Shown piece after piece: positions 17,849 to 26,149 of a stretch of DNA of 64,000 nt. Within the stretch, counting starts at the first letter, position 1, and each line of letters starts with the position of its first letter. Below the pieces are notes generated by a model. That model did no database searches. It worked only from the letters and a program-made list of their open reading frames with translations, and had not been told where the DNA came from. Both the position numbers and the translations under genes were made by a program. The stretch is taken from positions 59,143-123,142 of the forward strand of contig JAGGRA010000068.1 of assembly GCA_018613035.1 (NCBI GenBank), given 5' to 3'. The stretch comes from Pseudomonas sp. ISL-84 (lineage in GTDB: Bacteria > Bacillota > Bacilli > Bacillales > Cytobacillaceae).

Positions 17849-18271
17849 CTAAAACATTAATATTGTTTTTGTATACTCAAAAAAATCAACTAAATGATCA
17901 TCAAGTATTTTTTTTAATATCTCTAAATTCATTTCTTGGTAGTCATGAACTGCAATATTTCGGAACCCAACCATCGCTTTCATTTTTTGAGATAGAGATG
18001 GTTGTAAAATCCCCTCTTTCTCTAATATCGAAAATGCATCCCGGCTATTCTGCGGAAGCCCTAGCTTCTTAGTAGCAATAATATGCATGGCTAAATCAAT
18101 GCTCGCTTCACAAGCCCGCTGAAGATTTAATATTATTGAATCTTGTTTGGTGTAATTCTCTAGGTTTTTCGAGTTATTATCATATTCTTCATGTATTCTT
18201 TTAATACAACGTTCGATAATACTTATTTTGTTTAGAATCACATCACTTTTCATATATAGTCCCGCTTTCAT
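17849..18271 (-). CDS. hepT: HepT-type toxin (HEPN ribonuclease)
   Basis: 140 residues, DUF86/HepT family. The helical protein carries the RX4HXY active motif as R104-N-I-A-V-H109-D-Y111, the signature of HEPN ribonucleases that cleave RNA. The start overlaps the 3' end of the nucleotidyltransferase gene by 29 bases, so they are co-translated. MntA-type partners inactivate HepT by adding AMP to the Tyr of this motif, which is present. The pair is a type VII toxin-antitoxin module; it would stabilise mobile DNA or respond to phage. An alternative start at Met7 is possible. Confidence 0.9.
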   Translation of the reverse strand: MKAGLYMKSDVILNKISIIERCIKRIHEEYDNNSKNLENYTKQDSIILNLQRACEASIDLAMHIIATKKLGLPQNSRDAFSILEKEGILQPSLSQKMKAMVGFRNIAVHDYQEMNLEILKKILDDHLVDFFEYTKTILMF

Positions 18272-18650
18272 CTATCATTTTTATTATCTCTGAACGTTCT
18301 TCATTTAGCTTTGCATACATCTTTAATGCTCTTAACTCAAATTCCTCCTTTTTTCGTTTATCCGTACAATAGATGGTTTTACCTGTCTGGACAATTTGAG
18401 CTTGAAAAACCGTACTGGCTTTACTTAAATCAATCAAATCTATTTCTCGGTTTAATTTGGCTGCAAGTTCTTGAGCGGCCATAAACAATTCATATTTATT
18501 TAAGTTTCTTTCATTGCTTAAAAAAGCAATATCTATATCGCTCTCTCTATGGATGTTTCCATTGACGGTTGAACCAAATAAAACAATTAAAAAAGGTGAA
18601 ACTTTTTCAATTAAAAGTTCGGTTATTATTAATTCCGCATTAGTATTCAA
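18243..18650 (-). CDS. mntA: MntA-type nucleotidyltransferase antitoxin
   Basis: 135 residues. The minimal nucleotidyltransferase motif GSX10DXD is exact: G26-S27, then ten residues, then D38-I-D40. Proteins of this kind AMPylate the partner HepT toxin and so neutralise it. The start is TTG at 18650, ten bases after GGAGG; no ATG fits. It is the first gene of the pair and overlaps hepT, an order usual for these modules (antitoxin first). Confidence 0.9.
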   Translation of the reverse strand: MNTNAELIITELLIEKVSPFLIVLFGSTVNGNIHRESDIDIAFLSNERNLNKYELFMAAQELAAKLNREIDLIDLSKASTVFQAQIVQTGKTIYCTDKRKKEEFELRALKMYAKLNEERSEIIKMIDESGTIYEK

Positions 18651-18951
18651 CGTCTAAAAACCTCCATGCTTTTCTTTAATTATATAACAAATATCTAGGA
18701 TACAAACAGTTCCTCTAAAGGTTATCACAATATTCAACAGGAATTTGTCAATCAAAAATCAAAACCACTCTTATACTTTGCGTTTTTTTGGAATACTAAT
18801 ATATGAAGAAATATATAGGCATTGGTTTTCACCACATCCGGCCAAAATGAATAATAGCATACACCTAATTGTATTACATCTAATGCAATAGTTGTTTTTG
18901 ACGATGTTCTAACTTATATAGTGCAGATACTCTTCAACTACTCTTGATTGC
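18651..18951. other. Intergenic, nothing recognised
   Basis: 300 bases without a supported gene; it must hold the promoter of the mntA-hepT pair. Confidence 0.35.
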
Positions 18952-18980
18952 TTTACTTGATAACATTTTATGTTTATAAT
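18952..18980 (+). promoter_or_regulatory. Predicted promoter of an antisense (antitoxin) RNA
   Basis: TTTACT, 17 bases, then a perfect TATAAT at 18975-18980. Transcription from about 18987 on the + strand would run through the toxin terminator region and be antisense to the 3' end of the holin-like toxin transcript. Confidence 0.45.
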
Positions 18981-19002
18981 TTAAGTATATAGTTCATATA
19001 AT

Positions 19003-19035
19003 AAAAAAGGAGATCCCGGCTGTCACCAGGATCTC
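19003..19035 (-). terminator. Terminator of the holin-like toxin mRNA
   Basis: GAGATCC / GGATCTC stem; on the - strand it is followed by TTTTTTAT. About 80 bases beyond the toxin stop. Confidence 0.8.
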
Positions 19036-19117
19036 AATGTACAGCAAGCTGCTTGAAGTGCAGCGGCCAGTTCCGAATAGAAGTAATCCTTCTCACATTG
19101 TGGCGATGCAGGGTAGG

Positions 19118-19213
19118 TTACTTCTTTTTATTTGAAGAAATACCTATAGCGATCACGGCAACGATAAGTGTAGCAAAGCTCACCATCAAGTTCATTGCTT
19201 CATACGTAACCAT
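19118..19213 (-). CDS. Putative holin-like toxin (type I toxin-antitoxin)
   Basis: 31 residues: MVTYEAMNLMVSFATLIVAV then AIGISSNKKK. One hydrophobic helix and a Lys-rich tail match the TxpA/BsrG-related holin-like toxins, which damage the cell membrane. A GGGGGTG ribosome site precedes the ATG (19213). Codons and the leader (GCAGCGGCCGCC) are GC-richer than the neighbourhood, as is common for these loci. The mRNA ends at the hairpin at 19003-19035, and a convergent promoter at 18952 could make the antisense antitoxin RNA. The gene is too short to be found by length alone. Confidence 0.8.
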   Translation of the reverse strand: MVTYEAMNLMVSFATLIVAVIAIGISSNKKK

Positions 19214-19394
19214 CAGCGGCACCCCCTTTCCTAATGGATTGGAGGCGGCCGCTGCCCACCCTGCTTATTTGCTGTACATAATGAGTATATCATATAGGAT
19301 AATCAAGTCCTATATTAAGAAAGCACCCTTTTGTTTTTTTAATAAGGATATTTAACGAGTAATTAGGCATCGTCAAATGCTAAACAAACCTTCG

Positions 19395-19418
19395 AAAGGA
19401 GTAACTACTCCTTTTTAG
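19395..19418 (-). terminator. Terminator downstream of the RIC-like gene
   Basis: AAGGAGTA / TACTCCTT stem on the - strand side of the stop at 19429, with a weak T tract. Confidence 0.55.
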
Positions 19419-19428
19419 TTGGCAGTTG

Positions 19429-19629
19429 TCAGCCACCTTCAATACAGGTAGCAGTGGTACTTTCAACTGCAGCATTTAAATCAATAAGAAGTGATGTAAG
19501 AGTATCCTTTCCCAAAGTAGTTTCCAATGTCTTTTCAGTGAGAGGTATATTAAATTTTAAAAAAATAGGTGCTGTATCTTTCCAAACTTCAACTATGGAT
19601 TTTGGAGACATATTAGATTGTATGACCAT
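19429..19629 (-). CDS. Small protein resembling the DUF542/DUF1858 (RIC N-terminal) fold
   Basis: 66 residues with a strong AAGGAGGTC ribosome site. The opening (MSPKSIVEVWKDTAPIFLKF) resembles the 'sets up - period - falls' helix pattern at the start of DUF542/DUF1858 domains in iron-centre repair proteins (VxEIxxKxPxAxxVFxKxGI). The usual following CCGG is absent; instead two Cys-poor helices follow, and the protein ends in TATCIEGG. Function unknown; the domain assignment is tentative. Confidence 0.55.
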   Translation of the reverse strand: MVIQSNMSPKSIVEVWKDTAPIFLKFNIPLTEKTLETTLGKDTLTSLLIDLNAAVESTTATCIEGG

Positions 19630-20084
19630 ATTTTGACCTCCTTATTATTTCTGGTCAATCATTAAAGTTTCCATTATAGGACACTCATACAAGGACAACT
19701 TTCTTTTAGATTAAGCAGCATATGCCCAATCCTTTTTTAAATCACTAACTTTCAATTATTTTATTAACACAAAATTGTACATTTTTATACATCGTTTATT
19801 GTATTTGTCTACGACTCCAAGTAATTTGGAGATTTTAACTAAAGTAAATCCTAAATTTTGTATCCATTAGATGAACTTTATACGACTGACACTCTCTTCT
19901 GCTCACCTCCTAAATTGATACTTTGTTGATACCACACTTTGTAGTAAGTTCACTATTCCGATAGCTCAACTAATTCACCTCGCGTTAAAAATAAACCCTG
20001 TACCATAGGACAGGGTCAAAGTATATGTAATATATGTCGGCTCTGCCAGAATTCTATGATGGAGTGCTTCAGCTACTGCTACAA
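19630..20084. other. Intergenic
   Basis: 455 bases; holds the terminator at 19995-20016 of the gene pair to its right and otherwise nothing I can support. Confidence 0.4.
19995..20016 (-). terminator. Terminator of the GC-rich gene pair
   Basis: ACCCTGT / ACAGGGT stem; on the - strand a T tract follows. Confidence 0.65.
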
Positions 20085-20597
20085 CTACAAACGGTTATGC
20101 TGCTTTTGCTGCTTTTTCCACCCATATGGGGTCATACCCCGCGGCTTGTACACCGACAATATCACGATAATCAGCAACAGCAGCAAGCCGACAGCGGGAT
20201 GAAACAATTCATTCGGTAGCCTGCTTAGACCTGCAGGATCCACTTCTTCTGCCAAGCGTGCCAAAGAACTCACTAACGGCATATGCAGCAGCAAGACGAT
20301 AGTAGAAAAGACCGTTAGCAAGAGTTTGAATATAACCCAATAGTGCCGGAAAAAGCCCCATGGGGTGCCCAGTGACATGATAATACCGGTGAGTAGCGAA
20401 GTAAGTGCCAACGGGACGATGACGTACCAGCCGATTAATTCCATCGCGATCCAGGCGGCACGTACCGTCTGGATATCCTGGCTGGTTTGGGCAGCAATGG
20501 CGAGAGCTATGTACGCAATAACTGTTCCAAGCCAGCCAATGGAGCAAGTGACATGCGCGGTGAGCGCGAACTTGCGGAGTCCAGGCTTCATAGTCAT
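20085..20597 (-). CDS. Four-helix membrane protein (DUF2269-like)
   Basis: 170 residues with four hydrophobic helices (about 15-35, 50-72, 84-107, 133-152), an early conserved-looking His (LTAHVTCSIGWLG) and a basic C-terminus. The helix arrangement and HV...GW pattern resemble DUF2269-type integral membrane proteins of unknown role. Its base composition (well over 50% G+C by eye) contrasts with the roughly one-third G+C around it, pointing to recent transfer. Its start overlaps the stop of the upstream small gene by four bases (ATGA), so the two form one operon. Confidence 0.7.
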   Translation of the reverse strand: MTMKPGLRKFALTAHVTCSIGWLGTVIAYIALAIAAQTSQDIQTVRAAWIAMELIGWYVIVPLALTSLLTGIIMSLGTPWGFFRHYWVIFKLLLTVFSTIVLLLHMPLVSSLARLAEEVDPAGLSRLPNELFHPAVGLLLLLIIVILSVYKPRGMTPYGWKKQQKQHNRL

Positions 20598-20815
20598 GGG
20601 TGTTGTGCCCTCATTTGTTCTGCGGGCGGTGTCTGGCCAAAATGCCGCATAGGTCCGTGCTTGCCTCCGATGCCTGTGATGTTTATGATAACAAAAAGCA
20701 GGAGCAGGGCTATGGCAATGATTAAAGATACCTTTACCCAGCGTGGCATGCCAGGCTGCGGCTCCTTAGCTTGCTTCCCACCATTGTCGTTATTGGAGTT
20801 TGATAATTTACTCAT
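20594..20815 (-). CDS. Small single-helix membrane protein
   Basis: 73 residues: a polar Asn/Gly/Lys-rich N-terminal arm, one hydrophobic helix (about 27-47, VKVSLIIAIALLLLFVIINI) and a His/Met-containing outer tail (GGKHGPMRHFGQTPPAEQM). A GGAGG ribosome site precedes the ATG. Metal-binding residues in the tail and operon linkage to the DUF2269-like protein suggest a small membrane complex. Family not recognised; same GC-rich composition as its partner. Confidence 0.65.
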   Translation of the reverse strand: MSKLSNSNNDNGGKQAKEPQPGMPRWVKVSLIIAIALLLLFVIINITGIGGKHGPMRHFGQTPPAEQMRAQHP

Positions 20816-20983
20816 TGGGGTTTCCTCCTATTTGATTTATTGATCAAAAAACTTATTGTAAAATCCTGCAATGCTCTATAGCGATCCTGGCAGACTTATT
20901 GTAAAAGAGAAAACTAAAACTCCGATAAAATGAAAATAAAAAAGTTATAAAAAAATATAAAGAATTATGAAGTGGTGTTTAAA

Positions 20984-21012
20984 CCAAAAAAACCTTCAGT
21001 TTCAACTGAATG
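20984..21012 (-). terminator. Terminator of the sensor kinase operon
   Basis: TTCAGTT / AACTGAA stem; TTTTTTT follows on the - strand. Just after the kinase stop at 21030. Confidence 0.75.
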
Positions 21013-21029
21013 TCCTTCAGATCACATTC

Positions 21030-22100
21030 CTATACTGAAAGCGGGAGTGTAAACCGGATTCCCAATCCCCCATGATCTGAATGAAAAGCATTAATTTGGC
21101 CGCCATGATATTCAATTATTAATTTACAGCTGGCTAGACCTAGTCCTGAGCCGCCATTATTCATTTGTCTAGATTTATCCACCGTAAAAAATTTATGAAA
21201 CAGTGAAGACAGGTCCTGATTGGGTACTCCAACGCCATTATCCTCTAATTGAAAGTATGCATAACCTTCCTGTGCATAACCGGTCAAATAGACATGAAGG
21301 TCATTATTGTTGCCGTATCTTACCGCATTACTGAAAAGATTACCAAATACACGCCGTATCATGTGTTCATTAATACTAATGAGCTGGTTCGGGTTAAAAG
21401 TATGTTTCCATGTAAGCTTGAAATCGAATCCAGATAATTCAGTCTCATATTCAGATGCTATAGTGTCAAACAATTTATGAATTGCTATTGGTTTCATATC
21501 AATGGTTTCAAACATTGCCTCATTCTTGGTATACATGGAGAAAGCATCAATCAGCCCCACCATGTGTTTTGTTTTTTTCATAATAAGCTCATAATAATCC
21601 TGTGTTTCCATCTTAGTTAGATCTTTCTGTATGGAGAGAAGCTCCACAAAACCTGTTATAGTAGTTAATGGAGTCTTCAAATCATGAGCGATAGCTGCAA
21701 TCATATCAACCTGTTCCCTGTGAGCCTGATATAGTCTTTCTTCCATCTCATTGAAATGATTATACAAGTCTCCGATTTCATCCTTCCTTCTTGAATGCAA
21801 GGGGGTTCGGAAGTTTCCGATATTTACTTTTTTTAGTCTTAAATTGAGTGTTTGGATCGGTTTAGTAATATTGAAGTGAAAAAATACGGTTAAAACAACA
21901 AACATCAAGCCCATTAAAATACTTAGAAAAAAAAGCATTTGAAAATGAAGCGGACTAAATATATTTCCTTGCCACATATGCCCTTCATCTGCAACTAACG
22001 TTTTTATATATAAAATTAAAAAGATGCCGATCAACACAAATGTAAGCATAAACATTAGCAGAAACAGTAAAGGAAGCTTTATTTTCAGCCTCATCTTCAT
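21030..22100 (-). CDS. HAMP-type sensor histidine kinase
   Basis: 356 residues: two membrane helices (about 9-31 and 53-75) flank a very short outer loop of about 20 residues, so it senses in or near the membrane (or via a partner) rather than with a large outer domain. A HAMP region follows, then the phosphoacceptor block AAIAHDLKTPLTTITGF with His139, and the ATP-binding N, G1 and G2 boxes (NLFSNAVRYG, DNGVGVP, GSGLGLA). It overlaps its response regulator by four bases. A short loop is typical of kinases that respond to antimicrobials or cell-envelope stress. Confidence 0.9.
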   Translation of the reverse strand: MKMRLKIKLPLLFLLMFMLTFVLIGIFLILYIKTLVADEGHMWQGNIFSPLHFQMLFFLSILMGLMFVVLTVFFHFNITKPIQTLNLRLKKVNIGNFRTPLHSRRKDEIGDLYNHFNEMEERLYQAHREQVDMIAAIAHDLKTPLTTITGFVELLSIQKDLTKMETQDYYELIMKKTKHMVGLIDAFSMYTKNEAMFETIDMKPIAIHKLFDTIASEYETELSGFDFKLTWKHTFNPNQLISINEHMIRRVFGNLFSNAVRYGNNNDLHVYLTGYAQEGYAYFQLEDNGVGVPNQDLSSLFHKFFTVDKSRQMNNGGSGLGLASCKLIIEYHGGQINAFHSDHGGLGIRFTLPLSV

Positions 22101-22804
22101 TCCATCCTTTCAACATATTTGTATCCGACACCCCAGATGGTTTTTATAAAACTATATTCCTTGCCGAGTTTATTTCGGATATTTTTTATATGCACTGTAA
22201 CGGTATTCAAATCTCCAAACTCATCTCCCCAGACATTTTCATAAATTTGTTCCCGGGTTAAGACGTTATTAGGATACTTCATGAGAAAGGATAAAATCTG
22301 AAATTCCTTGGCCGATAACTCCAACTTTTGATTATTTAAAAAAGCGTCAAACGTCTTTTCATTCAGTACAAGCGGTGAACTTGCGACCTGAATATTCATT
22401 TCTCTTTCCTGACTGAGACGGTTCCATTCTTTATACAAGCGGTCCACCTTTCTGAAATGAGCTTTTATCCGCGAGGTCAACTCTTGAATACTGAATGGCT
22501 TGGTCATATAATCATCAGCGCCTATTTCCAATCCAATAATCTTATCCATGTCCCTGTCACGAGCACTTAGCAACAGAATGGGGATGCTGTACTCACTTCT
22601 AATATTCCTGCAAACTTCCAAACCGTCCATTTCCGGCATCATGATATCTAGCACGACAAAATCAACTTTGTTTTCTTTCAAAATTGATAAAGTTTCCCTT
22701 CCCGAATAGGCCGGTATCACTTTCATTTGTTCAAATTTCAAGCTTTCAGCGATTAGCTTTACGATATCCCGATCATCATCTGCGACCAAAATCGTTTTTT
22801 CCAT
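22097..22804 (-). CDS. OmpR-family response regulator
   Basis: 235 residues. Receiver domain with acidic pocket (ADDD near residue 9-11) and phospho-Asp at D53 (VLDIMMPEMDG), conserved Lys in TKPFS; the C-terminal winged helix (about 140-232) is of OmpR type with the RNKLG - TIWGVGYKY block. It would bind DNA when phosphorylated by the kinase encoded directly downstream (overlap ATGA). The unit is not next to an obvious target operon; a BNR lipoprotein gene lies upstream. Confidence 0.92.
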   Translation of the reverse strand: MEKTILVADDDRDIVKLIAESLKFEQMKVIPAYSGRETLSILKENKVDFVVLDIMMPEMDGLEVCRNIRSEYSIPILLLSARDRDMDKIIGLEIGADDYMTKPFSIQELTSRIKAHFRKVDRLYKEWNRLSQEREMNIQVASSPLVLNEKTFDAFLNNQKLELSAKEFQILSFLMKYPNNVLTREQIYENVWGDEFGDLNTVTVHIKNIRNKLGKEYSFIKTIWGVGYKYVERME

Positions 22805-23217
22805 TTCTTCACCAGCTTTATTCCTTTTTCATTTTTTCTTTCATGGTAACAAAAAAATCTCACTTATGTCGCACTTTTCTTAAATGGAACCTTATTGATA
22901 CCTATCGATCACTAAAATATTATATTGTTCTGTTTGGAGCCTGAGGGATAATTACCTTAAGTAATTTAATACACCAAGATATAAGAATGGCCACCAACCT
23001 GTATCAGGAGAAATACGATGGGAATCTAAAGAAATATTTTCCTACCAGGATGTTAATAGAGTAGCATAACTTATCCAATTCCATTTCAAAGGATATTTTC
23101 CACCATTTGAATCAGTATTGAGTAACTCTCTGTTTTATAACCTGAGATCTTTCTATCTAGGATAGGTTGGATGTTTCAGCTTATTAATCATGGAGATTCT
23201 TTTTCAAATTTCAGCTG
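22805..23217. other. Intergenic, nothing firm
   Basis: 413 bases. One minus-strand open run (about 22970-23110) encodes membrane-protein-like residues (GWWPFLYLGVLNY) interrupted by a stop; possibly a remnant, but no family or start is evident. Confidence 0.3.
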
Positions 23218-24156
23218 TTACAATCCAACTTTTCCGTTTGACACTACTTGTTTCCATTTATATCCTCTATCTTTTGTTAGGAAAATATCATTTTTCTGAG
23301 AAATTAACACTATTTCATTTCTATTCAATGGGTTAGAAGTTATTTCAATAATTACATCGTTACTATTAATCTCCGGTAACCGGATTTTTTTTTGCAATCT
23401 AGTGGATAAATCTAACTCATACAATCGAGCATCACCATCTGCTATTGAGGAAAAAAGGAGGGCCTCTTCTTCGAAATATAGGGAGGTTATCATATCTGTT
23501 TTACTTATTTTCTGAAAGTTGTCACCAAAGTCTGTCGAATAAAAAAGTCCCTCCTCTGTGGAAATTCCAACCAATGCTGCCTCCTTTGGATGGGTGGCGA
23601 TTTTGGAAATTGATTTAGAAGTTAGGCCGTTCAGTTTACTTGTTTTCCATGTTTCACCATTGTTCTCCGAAAAAAAGATCCCTGTGAATAATTTAGAATT
23701 AGGAACTTCATTTATGGCATAAATCGCATGACTGTAATACCCTACCGCTAAGTGATGGAAATCAGATTCTCCGTAAAATGCTAATTTTTCTAAAGTCTCT
23801 CCATTATCTTTACTTTTTATTAGGCCAAAAGGATCCTTAAAATCAGAATCTGTGTAGGGATGACCACTCGAGTAAAATCCATCATCCGTTGCTTGGAATC
23901 CCATATAATCGTGTTTATTGGCCGTGGTTTCATACCAGCGCCAATTTGAGTACTTCAATAAACCTGAATGAGTAGCGACAAAGATTTCATCCTTTTCCAC
24001 GGTGTACCCAAGACCGTGAACATGCTCTATGTTTCTATCAATAACTTCGGTGAAACGGAATCCTTCATTGTAATTCTCGTCTTTTGAGCACCCTAATAGC
24101 ATTACCCCTAAGCCCGATACAAGTATACTCCATTTCAAAACATTAATCTTAAACAC
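23218..24156 (-). CDS. BNR-repeat lipoprotein, F510_1955 glycosylhydrolase-like family
   Basis: About 306-312 residues. A lipobox (VMLLGC) after a hydrophobic segment marks a lipoprotein. The mature part is a beta-propeller of BNR/Asp-box type: ENNGETW, SKDNGET, RGYKW and similar repeats. It shares blocks (HGLGY, YMGF, GFYSSGHP, GLIKSKDNGET) with the protein at 61543, so the two are paralogs. The start is uncertain: AGGAGG lies a few bases before a GTG at 24156, and a TTG at 24138 gives a more usual signal length. No catalytic test of hydrolase activity is implied by the name. Confidence 0.8.
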   Translation of the reverse strand: MFKINVLKWSILVSGLGVMLLGCSKDENYNEGFRFTEVIDRNIEHVHGLGYTVEKDEIFVATHSGLLKYSNWRWYETTANKHDYMGFQATDDGFYSSGHPYTDSDFKDPFGLIKSKDNGETLEKLAFYGESDFHHLAVGYYSHAIYAINEVPNSKLFTGIFFSENNGETWKTSKLNGLTSKSISKIATHPKEAALVGISTEEGLFYSTDFGDNFQKISKTDMITSLYFEEEALLFSSIADGDARLYELDLSTRLQKKIRLPEINSNDVIIEITSNPLNRNEIVLISQKNDIFLTKDRGYKWKQVVSNGKVGL

Positions 24157-24597
24157 CTCCTATATATTTTCAAGTGAACTTTCTGATATAGGTGATACAA
24201 CATTCTTACCGTGACTTAACCCCGCTGGCCAAACACAGTTAGTTAAAAGAAGGAGGGTTGAAGACGTGTATACAAAGAAATACTCTACAAAGCTTTAAAA
24301 CTTAAATTACTAAAAAGATGTCAAGAAAATATGAAGACCCTTATAGTTTTTTGATTAGAAGAGCTTTTTAGTTAGTATTTTAAATAATACCGTTCATGCA
24401 TAGTTAAAGAGAAAGTGTGTCGAAGTAAGTTCAGGAATATGTTTGTGCAAAGTCAGCATGGAAATCCTTAAATTTAAAATTAAAAGCTGCAAACCCCAAA
24501 GGCGGCTTGCAGCTATTTTTGGATGAATACATAGGTTACATTCTTCATTTTTCTTGGGTGCGGTAATAGGACTGTAACTTGATAAATAACTATACAA
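24157..24597. other. Intergenic, holds a terminator
   Basis: 440 bases between the BNR lipoprotein and the SpeE-like gene, containing the terminator at 24485-24514 and presumably the lipoprotein promoter. Confidence 0.35.
24485..24514 (-). terminator. Terminator of the SpeE-like membrane protein gene
   Basis: AGCTGCAA / TTGCAGCT stem; T-rich on the - strand. About 80 bases past the stop at 24598. Confidence 0.75.
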
Positions 24598-26004
24598 TTA
24601 ATTTAGGTTAGTTAATTTAGTGTCTCCATCTAAAATCACTTTCCCTTTTCCAACCTTGATCAAGTTGTGTCCCTTTATTTTATTATCCTTAATCGGATAT
24701 TTACTCCCAACAATTGTCATGTTCTGAATTCCTTTTCCATCATCCATCCCATAGATATAAACATAGGGATACACTGATTTTAAAGTGCTATTCATTGATT
24801 CAATCAGCAAATCTCCTTTCTGTTCACCGATTGCGTTAATAACTAAAATGCCATTACTATTTAACTTTTCACTTGTTAGCTCAAAGAATTCTTTAGAAAT
24901 TAGATGAAATGGAATTTGAGTTGTATTGTTATAAGCGTCCAAAAAGATTAGATCAAATCCATTTTTCTGCTCTTTTAGAATTTTTCTCCCGTCACCAATC
25001 TCTACACTATTTCCATTGTATTGAAAATATTGACGGCTTACGTCTAATACCTCTTCGTCGATTTCCGCAACGAGAACATTTTTATTTGCATCTTCAAACT
25101 TACGTGTTAATGTTCCAATACCGTGGCCAATCATATAGACTTCTTTACTCTCTGGAGCAAATTTCTTAGAAACCTCCCACACGCTTTTTGAGTAATCAAG
25201 GAGAAGTTTATCAGGCTGATTCATATCCATCATTCCCTGAATAGTTGTTTTATTTCCGAAGGTAAGTGAGCGAAATCTTCCTTCTCTGCCTTGATAGAAA
25301 TCCCTTTCCAATACATAAATATCATGGTAAAGACTTGTCTTCTTCAAAAGAATATCTTGGGATTTCTCTCCAACTGAAAGAAAAGGAAGCACAATAAACA
25401 GAGCAGGAATGATCAATAAAAAACCTTGCATCTTTGTTTTAGTATCACAATAAAAAATGCTAGTTAAATATACTAAGCCCGCAAGGAGCCCAATAATGGA
25501 GTTGATATTAGTCCATGGAATCAGCCAGAAAGTTGTCACAAGTGTTCCAAGAACGCTTCCGATAGCTGATGCTGAATGTAAGCTGCCAATGACTTTTCCA
25601 CTTGCCATTTCTCCTATACCATCCTTCATAAGAACAGTCCCGATGATACTTAGAAGAAAATTAGGGATTAAATAAAGCAATAGCACACCGAGCGTAGTAC
25701 CGGAAGTACTTGAAAGCGCTTCAAGTAATGGAAAGAGCGTAGTTTTAATCAAGGGAATAATGGCTATCGAAAGAATACCAATAAGATAAATAAACAACAA
25801 GATTTCGCGAATGCTTGCTTTATCAGCTAGATACCCTCCAACTATGTATCCTGCACTTGAGCCAATTAGGAAAATTGAAATAATAATTCCCCATGTGTAA
25901 ACAGTGTTACCAAATGAAGGTGCTATCAGTCTTGTGGCAGTCATTTCCAGCCCCATGATTACAAAGCTGACAACAAATAGCGAAAAATAGATTTTTGACT
26001 TCAT
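24598..26004 (-). CDS. Membrane protein fused to a spermidine-synthase-like domain
   Basis: 468 residues. About seven hydrophobic helices occupy residues 1-205. The rest is a Rossmann-type domain like spermidine synthase/methyltransferases: MIGHGIGTLTRKF (nucleotide-binding glycine loop), VAEIDEEV (acidic end of strand 2), EIGDGRKIL and DLIFLDAY. Such fused MFS-like proteins are common in Bacillaceae and have no settled substrate; some relatives act as aminopropyltransferases. It has its own terminator. Polyamine synthesis at the membrane is possible but not shown. Confidence 0.85.
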   Translation of the reverse strand: MKSKIYFSLFVVSFVIMGLEMTATRLIAPSFGNTVYTWGIIISIFLIGSSAGYIVGGYLADKASIREILLFIYLIGILSIAIIPLIKTTLFPLLEALSSTSGTTLGVLLLYLIPNFLLSIIGTVLMKDGIGEMASGKVIGSLHSASAIGSVLGTLVTTFWLIPWTNINSIIGLLAGLVYLTSIFYCDTKTKMQGFLLIIPALFIVLPFLSVGEKSQDILLKKTSLYHDIYVLERDFYQGREGRFRSLTFGNKTTIQGMMDMNQPDKLLLDYSKSVWEVSKKFAPESKEVYMIGHGIGTLTRKFEDANKNVLVAEIDEEVLDVSRQYFQYNGNSVEIGDGRKILKEQKNGFDLIFLDAYNNTTQIPFHLISKEFFELTSEKLNSNGILVINAIGEQKGDLLIESMNSTLKSVYPYVYIYGMDDGKGIQNMTIVGSKYPIKDNKIKGHNLIKVGKGKVILDGDTKLTNLN

Positions 26005-26149
26005 ATATATCTCCGTTCTATCGAATAATATTCAAATGGTTTCAATCTTTTATTCTTTCTGAAATAAAATCATGGTATTCCTCCGTCTAGTTTTCGATTT
26101 TGACCATAACCTTCCATTTAAACAGATTGTTAAGACTTGTTATCGAATA

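Noticed and set aside
20209..20547. Frames on both strands in the GC-rich pair (also 20365-20652, 20487-20843)
   Set aside because: GC-rich DNA gives long chance frames; only 20085-20597 and 20594-20815 have ribosome sites and membrane-protein codon patterns.
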